Part shown: piece by piece, positions 8,108 to 15,689 of the stretch | Layout of the letters: each line of letters opens with the position of its first letter | How positions within the stretch are numbered: the first letter of the stretch is position 1 | Assembly (NCBI GenBank): GCA_030039035.1 | Contig: JASHQQ010000234.1 | Coordinates: 1-33,173 of the forward strand | Length of the DNA stretch: 33,173 bases | Source: Acidobacteriaceae bacterium | Lineage (GTDB): Bacteria > Acidobacteriota > Terriglobia > Terriglobales > Acidobacteriaceae | Direction: 5' to 3' | Position numbers and translations under genes: made by a program | The notes under the pieces: generated by a model | Told to the model about the DNA's origin: nothing | Databases searched by the model: none | The model's input: only the letters and a program-made list of their open reading frames with translations

Positions 8108-8707
8108 TCAGGCTTGCGGCGGCGGAGCGCCCGGAGCCTGCGGTGGGGCCGGCGGCTTCGGCCTGGGCGCGTCCTGCTTCTTGTTGGGCGCGAGAATGGC
8201 GTGGAGGATCGGACCCTCCATGCGCGGCACAAATTCCACCACGCCGGCTTCGCCCACGTCCTGGATGAGCCGGTTGATGATGTTGTAGCCCAGCTCGCGG
8301 TGCGCCATCTGCCGGCCGCGGAAGCGCAGGCTCGCCTTCACCTTGTCCCCGTCGTTGAGAAAACGGACCGCCTGGTTCTTTTTGGTCTGGTAGTCGTGCT
8401 CGTCCACGGTGACGGAGAACTTGACCTCCTTCACCGTGATAACTTTCTGCTTTTTGCGGGCGGCGCGCTCGCTTTTTTCCTTCTCGTAAAGGAAGCGTCC
8501 GTAATCCTGGATGCGGCAAACGGGCGGCACGGCGTTGGGCGAGACTTCCACAAGATCCAGGCCGCGCTCGCGGGCGATTTTCAGCGCCTCGTAAGGCGGC
8601 AGAATGCCCAACTGCTCGCCATTTTCGTCGATTACGCGCACTTCGCGGGCGCGGATGCGATCGTTGATGCGGGTAAAGGACTTGGCCGAACGCTTGTCGA
8701 ATGCGAT
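8108..8707 (-). CDS. infC: Translation initiation factor IF-3, probable ATC start
   Basis: IF-3 binds the 30S subunit, blocks premature 50S joining and proofreads initiator tRNA and start codon. The family match is complete: N-domain INDRIRAREVRVIDENGEQL and GLDLVEVSPNAVPPVCRI, a lysine-rich linker, then C-domain VKEVKFSVTVDEHDYQTK and KVKASLRFRGRQMAH. An unusual Pro/Ala-rich tail of about 25 residues follows (KPPAPPQAPGAPPPQA). No ATG or TTG sits at the expected place. An ATC at 8707 has a strong GGGAGG (8720-8715) exactly 7 nt upstream, and the resulting protein of 199 residues fits the family. infC is known for AUU/AUC starts that let IF-3 repress itself. The ATG at 8740 and GTG at 8722 are alternatives. 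rpmI and rplT do not follow. Confidence 0.95.
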   Translation of the reverse strand: MAFDKRSAKSFTRINDRIRAREVRVIDENGEQLGILPPYEALKIARERGLDLVEVSPNAVPPVCRIQDYGRFLYEKEKSERAARKKQKVITVKEVKFSVTVDEHDYQTKKNQAVRFLNDGDKVKASLRFRGRQMAHRELGYNIINRLIQDVGEAGVVEFVPRMEGPILHAILAPNKKQDAPRPKPPAPPQAPGAPPPQA

Positions 8708-8742
8708 GGGGATGCCTCCCACGGCCGCCCGCGCTTGCATTG

Positions 8743-8756
8743 GGTCCGCAAGGACC
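8743..8756 (-). promoter_or_regulatory. Small hairpin in the infC leader
   Basis: GGTCC pairs with GGACC around a TTGC-type loop, between the TATACT box and the Shine-Dalgarno. It could modulate infC translation or be incidental. Confidence 0.3.
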
Positions 8757-8779
8757 GCCGCAGGCCCGTGAACAGGGCA

Positions 8780-8801
8780 AGTATAGCATTGTTGCGGTTT
8801 T
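8780..8801 (-). promoter_or_regulatory. Candidate infC promoter
   Basis: AAAACCG (8801-8795), 9 nt, then TATACT (8785-8780) on the minus strand. This is the same arrangement as ahead of rpmI at 798-777. The predicted leader is about 65-70 nt to the ATC start. Confidence 0.5.
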
Positions 8802-8923
8802 GAGAGCCCCGTCGCGACCCGCGACCGATGGACCCATGGGAATGGAAAATGTCTCTTCCCGACGATCCAATGCCGGACCATCGAACCGTCGCGCGGCGTC
8901 GGGGATCCGACCTGGCCGCCGCT

Positions 8924-9346
8924 TCAAACCAGATGCGAAGCGATGGTCGATTCCGGGCGAATGGGCGGCTCGGGATCGGGACTGGAGATTTCGGAACCGG
9001 AAGCCGTGCGGGCAACGATCTTCTCCACCGCAGCCTCCGCGCCGTCGCAACCGGCCGGAACCTGAAGCCGGAAGGAGTTGTTGCCGATGGGCGTCATTTC
9101 CAGCACCATGGGCAGCCGGCAGGTCCTGGTGCGAAGGATTTTGAATTCCAGCCAATCGCGGAGCCGGCGGTCGCAGATCTCCGGCCGGCCGAGCCAGAAC
9201 TCCGGCGGCAACGGGCAATCAATGCACAACTCGCCGAGTTGCAGCTCGATGGCTACGGTGTTTTTGGGGATATGACGCCGAACGTCTTCCTTCCGCAGAA
9301 GAAGTCCGGAGACTCCTCGTCCGCTGGATTGCGTTCTGACCACCAT
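8924..9346 (-). CDS. Conserved-looking hypothetical protein (140 aa)
   Basis: I cannot assign a family. The protein of 140 residues has a regular mixed pattern without low complexity through residue 110: VRRHIPKNTVAIELQLGELC, then PPEFWLGRPEICDRRLRDWL, then LPMVLEMTPIGNNSFRLQV. A polar, proline-rich tail follows. Two cysteines flank a CIDCPLPPEFW segment. There is no signal peptide or membrane span, so it is probably cytoplasmic. Start choice is uncertain; the ATG at 9346 has GAAGG a few bases upstream. It lies between dcd and infC on the same strand, with 280 nt before it and about 120 nt between its stop and the infC promoter region. The position next to infC is not informative about function. 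Confidence 0.65.
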   Translation of the reverse strand: MVVRTQSSGRGVSGLLLRKEDVRRHIPKNTVAIELQLGELCIDCPLPPEFWLGRPEICDRRLRDWLEFKILRTRTCRLPMVLEMTPIGNNSFRLQVPAGCDGAEAAVEKIVARTASGSEISSPDPEPPIRPESTIASHLV

Positions 9347-9625
9347 GACATGCCTTCGAGCGCCGGGCGCCGGATGTTGGTCAGCCGATCAGGAAGCGGA
9401 TCAGGCAGTGGGCCTGCCGGCGTGTACGGCGCAAACCGGGGGTTCGCGCGCTTCGGCCGATGGTGAATTCGCTTTGATCGTGGGCTGCTTTTGGCCCGAT
9501 GTCAAGGTATTTCCCAGGTGGAAAAGTTGGCGAATTGGTGACGCCTCGCCGAACGCCGTATACGGCTCCGGATTCGCGGGGGGCCTTTCCGCTCTTTCGA
9601 ATTCTTGCTCCGGAACCGAGGCTGG

Positions 9626-10876
9626 TCAGATCAGGCTTTCAGCGACAGCGGGTTCGCGGAAGGCAAGACGGCCGGACGAATTGCCGTCGATTGACTGGCG
9701 GGAGGCCACGGACAGCCGCTGCGGCGCCGAGGGCTGCGCGCGCTTGAACTGCTTGCTCAATGCCAGCCCCTGCTGCTGGTACGACGAGCCAATGTTGCCG
9801 CCATAGACCTTGTCCGGCACGGCGGCCATCCGATAGTAGTTGAGCCGGCCGACGAACTGGTCGTCCTCGAGCAGGATCGGCATCTGGCTGGCGCGCACTT
9901 CGAGCACCGCCCGCGTGCCGGGAATCTCGCCGGAGGCGCCATAGCCGAAGCCGGGATCGAAGAAGCCCGCGTAGTGGACGCGGAACTCCTGCGTGGCCAG
10001 GTCATAAGGGAGCAGTTCGGCGGCGAAACCCGGCGGAACGCGCACCCGCTGCCGCGACGCGAGAAGGTAGAATTCGCCCGGCTCGAGAACGCACTGCAAC
10101 TTGCCGTTGCGAAAGATCGGATTCCAGAAGTCGGCGATCTCGTAGTGGTCGATCCGGCTCAGATCGATCGGCGTGGAGGTTTTCCGGGCCTGATAGGCGA
10201 CGATGCCCGACTCGTTGCCCTGCAGATCGACCGTCAGACGCAGGCCGCGGTCGACATTGGCCTGCGCGGAATCCTCGTCGGCGTCGATGAGCGGATCGAC
10301 CTGGTCGAGTTTGCGCAGGGCGCGATCGCCGGCGAAGATATGCCGCCCGCGAGCCAGTCGCAACTGGTTGAGTCGCAAACCCTCCTGAACGAGAATGGGA
10401 AACGTCTGCGAGACGACCTCAATGTAGAGCCGCCCGCTGTAGCCGCGGCGCACGCGCTCGAATTCGTCGCCCACGTCGGTGATCAGGCGCGTAAAGATAT
10501 CGAGCCGGCCGGTCGTGCTCTTGGGATTGGCAATGCCGAAGACATCGGGTGGAAGATCGAGGCACTCCTCGAGCGGAACAACGTAGATGAGACCGGGATA
10601 GAAGAGCGTGGGATTCGAGATATCGATCTTTTGCCGCAACATGCCGTTGGCCGCGGCCTTGTTGAGCAGCGTGGTCGAGGTGCCGGGCAGAAAGCTGGCG
10701 GCAACCTGGTATGCCTCGCGCGAAAGGCGCAAATCGATGCTCGATGGCTGGATCTGGTCTTCGTCGATCTCGTGCGCGGAGACGATGCCGTCGGAGACGA
10801 ACTGGCGGAGTTCCTGCGAAGGGATGATTCCTTCGCCGCTGGACTGCCGCAGGGGGAAAAGCGAATCCGATGCCAA
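9626..10876 (-). CDS. dcd: dCTP deaminase, long form with duplicated dUTPase fold
   Basis: dCTP deaminase converts dCTP to dUTP, feeding dTMP synthesis. The N-terminal half has the family marks SSIDLRLS (45-52), NPKSTTGRLDIFTRL (118-131) and GYSGRLYIEVVSQ, whose Glu153 matches the catalytic glutamate in E. coli Dcd. A second, related half follows (NPIFRNGKLQCVLEPGEFYL, GFAAELLPYD, GTRAVLEVRASQM), as in the long deaminases of Rickettsia and other alphaproteobacteria. Here it is 416 residues, longer by a polar C-terminal tail of about 45. The frame is open far upstream, but a TTG at 10876 has GGAGG 5 nt before it and starts just ahead of the conserved part, so I chose it. The aminotransferase lies upstream on the same strand. 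Confidence 0.9.
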   Translation of the reverse strand: MASDSLFPLRQSSGEGIIPSQELRQFVSDGIVSAHEIDEDQIQPSSIDLRLSREAYQVAASFLPGTSTTLLNKAAANGMLRQKIDISNPTLFYPGLIYVVPLEECLDLPPDVFGIANPKSTTGRLDIFTRLITDVGDEFERVRRGYSGRLYIEVVSQTFPILVQEGLRLNQLRLARGRHIFAGDRALRKLDQVDPLIDADEDSAQANVDRGLRLTVDLQGNESGIVAYQARKTSTPIDLSRIDHYEIADFWNPIFRNGKLQCVLEPGEFYLLASRQRVRVPPGFAAELLPYDLATQEFRVHYAGFFDPGFGYGASGEIPGTRAVLEVRASQMPILLEDDQFVGRLNYYRMAAVPDKVYGGNIGSSYQQQGLALSKQFKRAQPSAPQRLSVASRQSIDGNSSGRLAFREPAVAESLI

Positions 10877-11106
10877 GTCTGCCTCCGGTTGCCCGTTGGG
10901 CTTGCTGCTTCTTCCCGGCCATCCCTCGCCGGAGATCGCGGCCAGCCTCGGGACAACCCCGGCCCCCTGGAGTGGTGGAGTTCCTGAAGCATAGCAAGCG
11001 GACCGTCTTTGCGCCCCTCTGCGAAACCGGGGAGGTTGTGTGGATTTCGCGGAAGCAATCTTCGCAAGGAGAACTGTCGCCCGCCGGCTGGGGATTGGTT
11101 TCGCCA

Positions 11107-12303
11107 TTACAGCTTGCGCAGCCTTGCGCAGGCATCGTCCAGGTCGTCGTCCTTTTTCGCGAAGCAGAAGCGCAGCAGGTCTTCGCCGCGGCCGGGCCGG
11201 AAGAACGCCGATCCGGCCACCGAAGCCACGCCGGTTGCGGCGAGCAGGGCGCGAGCCTTTTCGGCTGCGGTGCGGCCGGGCAGCCGCGCCGCCTTGGCGA
11301 GCACGTAATAGGCGCCGGCGGGAACCGTCGGCTCCATGCCCGCATCGCGCAGCGCGGCCACCATGCGGTCCCGCCTGGACTGGTGATCGGCGGCAAGCCG
11401 CGTATAAAACGACGCCGGAAGCTGCTCCAGACCCGCCGCCGCGCCGTGCTGGAAGGCCGACGGCGCGCAGACGTAGGTGAGATCGTGAAAGTACGCCATC
11501 GCCGCCATCCAGCGCGCGTCGGCCGTTACATAGCCGAGACGCCAGCCGGTGATGGAAAAGGTCTTCGAGAAACCGCTCATCACGATGGTGCGCTCGCGCA
11601 TGCCGTCGAAGGTGGCCGGACAGATGTGCTTCGCGCCGTCGTAGACGAAGTACTCGTAGATTTCGTCGGTGAGCAGGAACAGATCGCGATCGCGGCACGC
11701 CTGGGCGACGGTTTCAAGCTCGCCGCGCGAAAAGATCTTGCCGCTGGGGTTGGCCGGCGTGTTGACCAGAATGGCGCGCGTGCGCGGCGTGATGGCGGCG
11801 CGCAGCGTGTCGATGTCGACCGTCCAGCCGGGCTCGGCCAGCGCCACGATGACCGGCTTCACGCGCATGGAGACGAGGGTGGAGAAATGGTAGCCGTAAA
11901 ACGGCTCGAAGAGAATCACCTCGTCGCCGGGGTTGAGCAGGGCCATGGCGGCGGCATGCAATCCGGCCGTCGCGCCGCAGGCCACCAGCACCTCGGTTTC
12001 CGCGTCGTAATCGAGCGCGTAGTCCTTCTTCTGCTTCACCGAGATGGCCCGGCGCAGCCGCTCGATGCCGTCCATGCGTGTGTAGATGTTGTGCCCGGCC
12101 TGAATGGCGGCGATGGCTCCGTCGCGCACCGGAGCGGGGACCGGCGTGTCGCAGACGCCCTGCGCCAGATTGACGCCGCCGATGCGATCGCATTCGGTGG
12201 TCATGGCGCGAATCTCCGACTGATACACGCCGGGCGCAAGTTCGCTCAGGCGCAGCCGGGGAGAAACCGTCGCCGTGGTCTCGTTGAGAACGGTTTCGGG
12301 CAC
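11107..12303 (-). CDS. Class I/II pyridoxal-phosphate aminotransferase
   Basis: This fold-type I aminotransferase (about 398 aa) has the usual landmarks. They are the substrate loop GVCDTPVPAPV, the cofactor-binding segment ACGATAGLHAA, the NTPANPSGKIF motif, DEIYEYFVYD, the Schiff-base lysine in SGFSKTFSITGWRLGY, and the carboxylate-binding arginine in LLRFCFAK. Overall it resembles the aspartate, kynurenine and methionine aminotransferase subgroup, but the amino donor cannot be fixed by eye. A GTG at 12303 with GGAG upstream is the likely start; a TTG 15 nt further upstream is the alternative. The protein should be cytoplasmic. It sits ahead of dcd on the same strand with a 230-nt gap, and diverges from hypA. 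Confidence 0.93.
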   Translation of the reverse strand: MPETVLNETTATVSPRLRLSELAPGVYQSEIRAMTTECDRIGGVNLAQGVCDTPVPAPVRDGAIAAIQAGHNIYTRMDGIERLRRAISVKQKKDYALDYDAETEVLVACGATAGLHAAAMALLNPGDEVILFEPFYGYHFSTLVSMRVKPVIVALAEPGWTVDIDTLRAAITPRTRAILVNTPANPSGKIFSRGELETVAQACRDRDLFLLTDEIYEYFVYDGAKHICPATFDGMRERTIVMSGFSKTFSITGWRLGYVTADARWMAAMAYFHDLTYVCAPSAFQHGAAAGLEQLPASFYTRLAADHQSRRDRMVAALRDAGMEPTVPAGAYYVLAKAARLPGRTAAEKARALLAATGVASVAGSAFFRPGRGEDLLRFCFAKKDDDLDDACARLRKL

Positions 12304-12398
12304 AGGAAAGCGCTCCAAACGCTGGGCAGCGGGCCAATCCGGAGGCTACGGACTTCACGGGCCGCGGAAAAAACCCAATATACGGGCGGATTTCAAAA

Positions 12399-12482
12399 GG
12401 GCGCCGCTTTAGCCGTGCCGGACAAGTCCCTTCCTTTTGATTCTCCTCGCGGGCTTCAGCCTGCGAATCGCCGATCCGCAGG
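12399..12482. repeat. Cluster of three small palindromes between the aminotransferase gene and hypA
   Basis: The 318-nt divergent spacer 12304-12621 holds no gene. Within it are three imperfect hairpins: one centred on GCTTTAGC (12399-12421), CGCGGGCTTCAGCCTGCG (12448-12465), and CCTGCG...CGCAGG (12460-12482) followed by a run of five T. The second and third share an arm, so they are mutually exclusive folds. They look like REP-type extragenic palindromes; regulation of hypA is also possible. I see no convincing promoter in the rest of the spacer. Confidence 0.45.
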
Positions 12483-12621
12483 AGTTTTTCCGAAGCTTCT
12501 TCTGCCCGTACGTGATTCGTCCCAAAAATCTCTGGACCCTTGCCCCTCGGGAAAACGGACCCGCCGCCAGACGCTGCTTTCCATCTTACATTCCGCGCCG
12601 AAGGCGTAAAATCGGCTTTTC

Positions 12622-13008
12622 ATGCACGAGCTTTCCATTGTCCAGAGCATCGTGGACTCGGTCACGGAGTCGCTGGCTCGCTATCCCGGCGCGTGCGTCG
12701 TCGAGGTGCGGCTGCGCGTGGGCGCGCTGGCCGCCGTCGCCGAGGATTCGCTGCAATTCTGCTACGGGATCGCCATCGAAGGGACCGCGCTCGCCGGCTC
12801 GCGCCTCGCGGTCAGGCATCTGCCCGTCGTGATGCATTGCGCCCGATGCGCGCGGGATGTGACGCTCGAAGGTGTGCAAAGCTTCCGCTGCCCGGACTGC
12901 GGCGAGTTGCTGGGCGAGATGCGCCAGGGGCGCGAGCTGGAGATTGAGTCCATCGGGATCGAAGAAGCGCCGGCCGGAATCCCGGCGGGAATCGGGGACC
13001 AGCCATGA
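12622..13008 (+). CDS. hypA: Hydrogenase maturation nickel metallochaperone HypA
   Basis: HypA delivers nickel to the large subunit of [NiFe] hydrogenases together with HypB. The N-terminus MHELSIVQSIVD contains the nickel-binding His2 and Glu3, and a zinc site is formed by Cys73-x2-Cys76 and Cys90-x2-Cys93. The length, 128 residues, is slightly above the usual 113-118 because of a short glycine/proline-rich tail. The ATG at 12622 is fixed by the requirement that His follows Met. The stop overlaps the hypB start (ATGA), so the two are probably translationally coupled. The ribosome-binding site is weak. Confidence 0.96.
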   Translation: MHELSIVQSIVDSVTESLARYPGACVVEVRLRVGALAAVAEDSLQFCYGIAIEGTALAGSRLAVRHLPVVMHCARCARDVTLEGVQSFRCPDCGELLGEMRQGRELEIESIGIEEAPAGIPAGIGDQP

Positions 13009-13679
13009 CCACGCGCATTGTCGAGCTGCGGCAGGGCATTTTGAAGAAAAACGACGAGCTGGCGCGGGAACTGCGCGAGCGGTTCACCCGCGCCGGCGTG
13101 CTGGTGGTGAATCTCGTCTCCAGCCCCGGAACCGGCAAGACCGCCCTGCTGGAGCGCACACTCCGCGAGTTGCAGTCGCGCGGCCAGCGAGCGGCGGCGC
13201 TGGTCGGCGACCTCGAAACCGACAACGACGCGCGCAGACTGGCGGCCAGCGGCGCGCCGGTGAGGCAGATCAATACGCATGGCATCTGCCATCTCGAAGC
13301 GGAGATGGTGGGCAGGCATCTCGACGGATGGGAGCTGGGCGGCCTCGATTATCTCTTCATTGAAAATGTCGGCAACCTGGTGTGCCCTTCGAGCTACGAC
13401 CTGGGCGAGAAGATTCGCGTGGCGCTGCTGAGCGTCACCGAAGGCGAAGACAAGCCGCTCAAATACCCGACGCTCTTCAATTCCGTCGACGTGGCCGTGA
13501 TCACCAAGACCGACCTGGCCCAGGCGTGCGTGTTTGACCGGTCGGCGGCGCTCAGAAACCTCAACGAGATCCGTCCGGGGATCCGCATCTTCGAAACGTC
13601 GGCGAAGACCGGCGCGGGCATGAGGGACTGGCTGGATTATCTGTGCGCGCAGCGCAGCGTCGCACTTGCGCAGGGATGA
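13005..13679 (+). CDS. hypB: Hydrogenase maturation GTPase HypB
   Basis: HypB is the SIMIBI-class GTPase that drives nickel insertion into [NiFe] hydrogenase. The Walker A motif SSPGTGKT is at 39-46. Further G-domain motifs are GDLETDNDARR, the metal-site pair in THGICHLEAEMV, ENVGNLVCPSSYDLGE and ITKTDLA, the NKxD equivalent. At 224 residues it lacks the N-terminal CxxCGC motif and the histidine-rich nickel store found in some HypB proteins, so it is a minimal form. It overlaps hypA by 4 nt. Downstream there is a hairpin and then a convergent gene, so hypAB appears to be its own transcript here rather than continuous with hypC. Confidence 0.96.
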   Translation: MTTRIVELRQGILKKNDELARELRERFTRAGVLVVNLVSSPGTGKTALLERTLRELQSRGQRAAALVGDLETDNDARRLAASGAPVRQINTHGICHLEAEMVGRHLDGWELGGLDYLFIENVGNLVCPSSYDLGEKIRVALLSVTEGEDKPLKYPTLFNSVDVAVITKTDLAQACVFDRSAALRNLNEIRPGIRIFETSAKTGAGMRDWLDYLCAQRSVALAQG

Positions 13680-13688
13680 GCCCCGCGC

Positions 13689-13723
13689 CACGCGGAAACC
13701 GCTCGCGAGCGGCGTTCCGCGTG
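13689..13723. terminator. Long hairpin between convergent genes hypB and the beta-helix protein
   Basis: CACGCGGAA (13689-13697) pairs with TTCCGCGTG (13715-13723), and the inner CCGCTCG/CGAGCGG is perfect, with a small internal bulge. This is about 16 bp of stem starting 10 nt after the hypB stop and serving either strand. There is no T-run, so termination could need a factor. Confidence 0.55.
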
Positions 13724-13759
13724 ACTCCCGGAGCTTTGGCCGGAAAAGCGCGATTCCAG

Positions 13760-14656
13760 CTACTCAAGAATGGTCGCAAGGGAGAGATGCCCGCTGTGCA
13801 TCTGTCCCGGCACGATGAAGGTCGTCCCGGGGCTCGACCCGGAGAGCTGGCCTCCGACGGCGACGTTCCAGGCCGCAGTGGTGTTGTCGGAGACGAGGCA
13901 ATTGGCGAAGCGCATCTTCCCGGTGGCGCTCACGCCCAGGCCGGTCCCGTTAAAGATGGCGCGGTCGTTATTGAGTGTTACTGTGCCTCCGTCGGCGGCG
14001 AAACCAACGCCATTGAAGTGTGCCGAGGAGTTGTTGAGGGTCAGCTTGCCCACCTCGGAGACTGCGCCAGCGCTGGCGTTCACATCGAACGAACTGCCAT
14101 CCACGTACGCCTCGGCCCCGGTCGCATTGATCAGCAGGCCGTCGTTGGCGTTGCTGTCGGCTTGCAGGTTCGACACATTCATTTCGCCGCCGCTGGCGTC
14201 AAATTCGACACCATTCGAAGTGAAGTCGTCGATCTGCAGGTTGAAGAGGCGCAGCACCCCGACCTGGGTCACCATGACTCCATCTGTTCCCTTGCCATGG
14301 CCGCGTAAAGCGAAACCGTTGAGCGTTACATTTCCCGTGGCGCTGATGGTTACGGCGTTTCCCGCGGCCGTCGTGCTGATCCAGGCGTCCACGCCGACTG
14401 CCTCGATGGTGACCGCCTGCGAGATGGTTGCCGGATCATAGGCGCCGGAAGTCTGGAGAATGATCGTTCCCCCCGGACTGGTCACGGCAAGCGCATGGTC
14501 GATGGTGAGGCAGGGCAGCTTTTCCGTGCAGGGGTTGGTGTCGTTCCCGGTGGTTGAGACATAGCTGACTTCGTTCAGCGCCCACGCGGCGGTTGTGAAA
14601 GCCAGCGCCATTGCGGCGCACACGATCTGCTTGATCATCGGGCGATGCATTTGCAT
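13760..14656 (-). CDS. Secreted right-handed beta-helix protein
   Basis: The ATG at 14656 has AAGGAGG upstream and yields a signal peptide (MIKQIVCAAMALAFTTAAWA after six leading residues), for 298 residues in all. The mature start YVSTTGNDTNPCTEKLPCLT is the usual opening of pectin-lyase-like parallel beta-helix proteins with two cysteines. Coils follow as repeated hydrophobic/Asn ladders (AVTISATGNVTLNGFALRGH, GGEMNVSNLQADSNANDGLL, GGTVTLNNDRAIFNGTGLGV). No catalytic residues of a known polysaccharide lyase stand out, so binding, adhesion or a degenerate enzyme are all possible. It lies antisense between hypB and hypC, an odd place for a surface protein. It probably has its own promoter in the 480-nt region upstream. 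Confidence 0.85.
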   Translation of the reverse strand: MQMHRPMIKQIVCAAMALAFTTAAWALNEVSYVSTTGNDTNPCTEKLPCLTIDHALAVTSPGGTIILQTSGAYDPATISQAVTIEAVGVDAWISTTAAGNAVTISATGNVTLNGFALRGHGKGTDGVMVTQVGVLRLFNLQIDDFTSNGVEFDASGGEMNVSNLQADSNANDGLLINATGAEAYVDGSSFDVNASAGAVSEVGKLTLNNSSAHFNGVGFAADGGTVTLNNDRAIFNGTGLGVSATGKMRFANCLVSDNTTAAWNVAVGGQLSGSSPGTTFIVPGQMHSGHLSLATILE

Positions 14657-15138
14657 GGTATCGGGTCCTCCTTGGGTTCCTGTTGGAATGGACAGTCGTG
14701 GGCCGGGGTGGCCATCGCCAGGAAGGCATTCCCCGGGAGTGTGACAGAGGGAGACGAATCGCCTCAGGGGAGCTGAAACATTCTGCGGGCGTGAGGGGAG
14801 GAGTCTCCGGTGGATTCGGGAGTCTGGAAAATGCCGAGGGTCAACGCTAGCATGCCGAAGGGAAGACCGGCAATGACGTCGAGCCCCGGTGCACGCTACC
14901 GGCAACAACCCGGTCCGCCTGAAAATGTCGCGGCCGGCGCACGTGCGCACCTGCTGAAGGTACCCCCCTTTGAACCGACATGTCTGGCCCGGGCGGCGTG
15001 AGGCCGGAGAGGAAACCGTCGCGCCGAAGTCACCTTCACCGGACCCGAACGGGTGATATCGGGGCAGCGGCCTTTGCGATATAAAGGAACGAAATATAGA
15101 GCGCGGTTTTTCCCCCAAGGGACAGGGCCCGGCATAAG
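14657..15138. other. Gene-free spacer between divergent genes (482 nt)
   Basis: This region separates the beta-helix gene (minus) from the tail-anchored protein gene (plus). I find no convincing reading frame. An A/T-richer stretch at 15075-15110 (GATATAAAGG and GAAATATAGA) is the likeliest place for a promoter reading towards 15139, but no clear -35 accompanies it. I see no strong hairpin. Confidence 0.4.
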
Positions 15139-15579
15139 ATGACACCCGTGCATCCCGCAGACAGGATCCGTGAAGCCAAGATGTTTCTGGCCAGCCGCAT
15201 CGCCGACGAGGCAGATCGCGAAGGCATTCCCCTCACGGAGATCGAGCGCAAGATGCTCTACGATTCCGAATCCGGCTGGAAGCTGCCGGAAATGGCCGAA
15301 GTCAAGGCTGCTTTCGACCGCGACTACGACCGTGGCCTGTTCGAGGCGCGGACGAAGCGCCTCATTCGCCGCGCGCGGTCGCGCCTGATGGATGGAGACA
15401 AAGCGGAGTATGTGAGATGGAAATGGGCCATCCGGGAGTTGCGCGGCCAGGACCACTATGTGCTGACGCTCATCGCCGCGGCGCCGCCCACGGGCGAGAT
15501 CACCCGGCTGGTGATCACGGCGCTGGTGATCATTGGCGTGATCCTCGTGGCGCTGTTTCTGGTGAGCCGGGGATATTGA
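15139..15579 (+). CDS. Hypothetical protein with C-terminal membrane anchor (146 aa)
   Basis: I do not recognise a named family. Residues 1-110 are polar, highly charged and predicted helical (DRIREAKMFLASRIADEADR, ERKMLYDSESGWKLPEMAEV, RLIRRARSRLMDGDKAEYVR). One hydrophobic helix follows near 122-143 (ITRLVITALVIIGVILVALF), and the protein ends LVSRGY. This predicts a tail-anchored inner-membrane protein with a cytoplasmic domain. The start ATG at 15139 has no good Shine-Dalgarno. It lies upstream of hypC on the same strand with 110 nt between, so co-transcription with hypCDE is possible, but nothing in it suggests hydrogenase assembly. Confidence 0.8.
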   Translation: MTPVHPADRIREAKMFLASRIADEADREGIPLTEIERKMLYDSESGWKLPEMAEVKAAFDRDYDRGLFEARTKRLIRRARSRLMDGDKAEYVRWKWAIRELRGQDHYVLTLIAAAPPTGEITRLVITALVIIGVILVALFLVSRGY

Positions 15580-15689
15580 GCAGCGCGCCGGGGCCGGAAA
15601 GCCGCCGGCCCGAAATGAGACCTGCGAATCTCCGGCCGGTGACATAAATCACTCCCGCCCTGACCCGCCCGGCGTATAAAAGGACTGTT

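Noticed and set aside
7560-9218. 552-codon minus-strand frame across methyltransferase and infC
   Set aside because: It overlaps two recognised genes in another frame and has no domain-like content.
10877-11698. Upstream extension of the dcd frame into the aminotransferase
   Set aside because: The extension overlaps the aminotransferase coding region and lacks a fold; the TTG at 10876 with GGAGG explains the start.
10870-12609. 579-codon plus-strand frame opposite the aminotransferase
   Set aside because: It is a shadow of a gene with an intact PLP-lysine motif.
14657-15145. N-terminal extension of the beta-helix frame to 15145
   Set aside because: The signal peptide and AAGGAGG at 14656 mark the start; the extension is Arg/Ser/Pro-rich and untypical.
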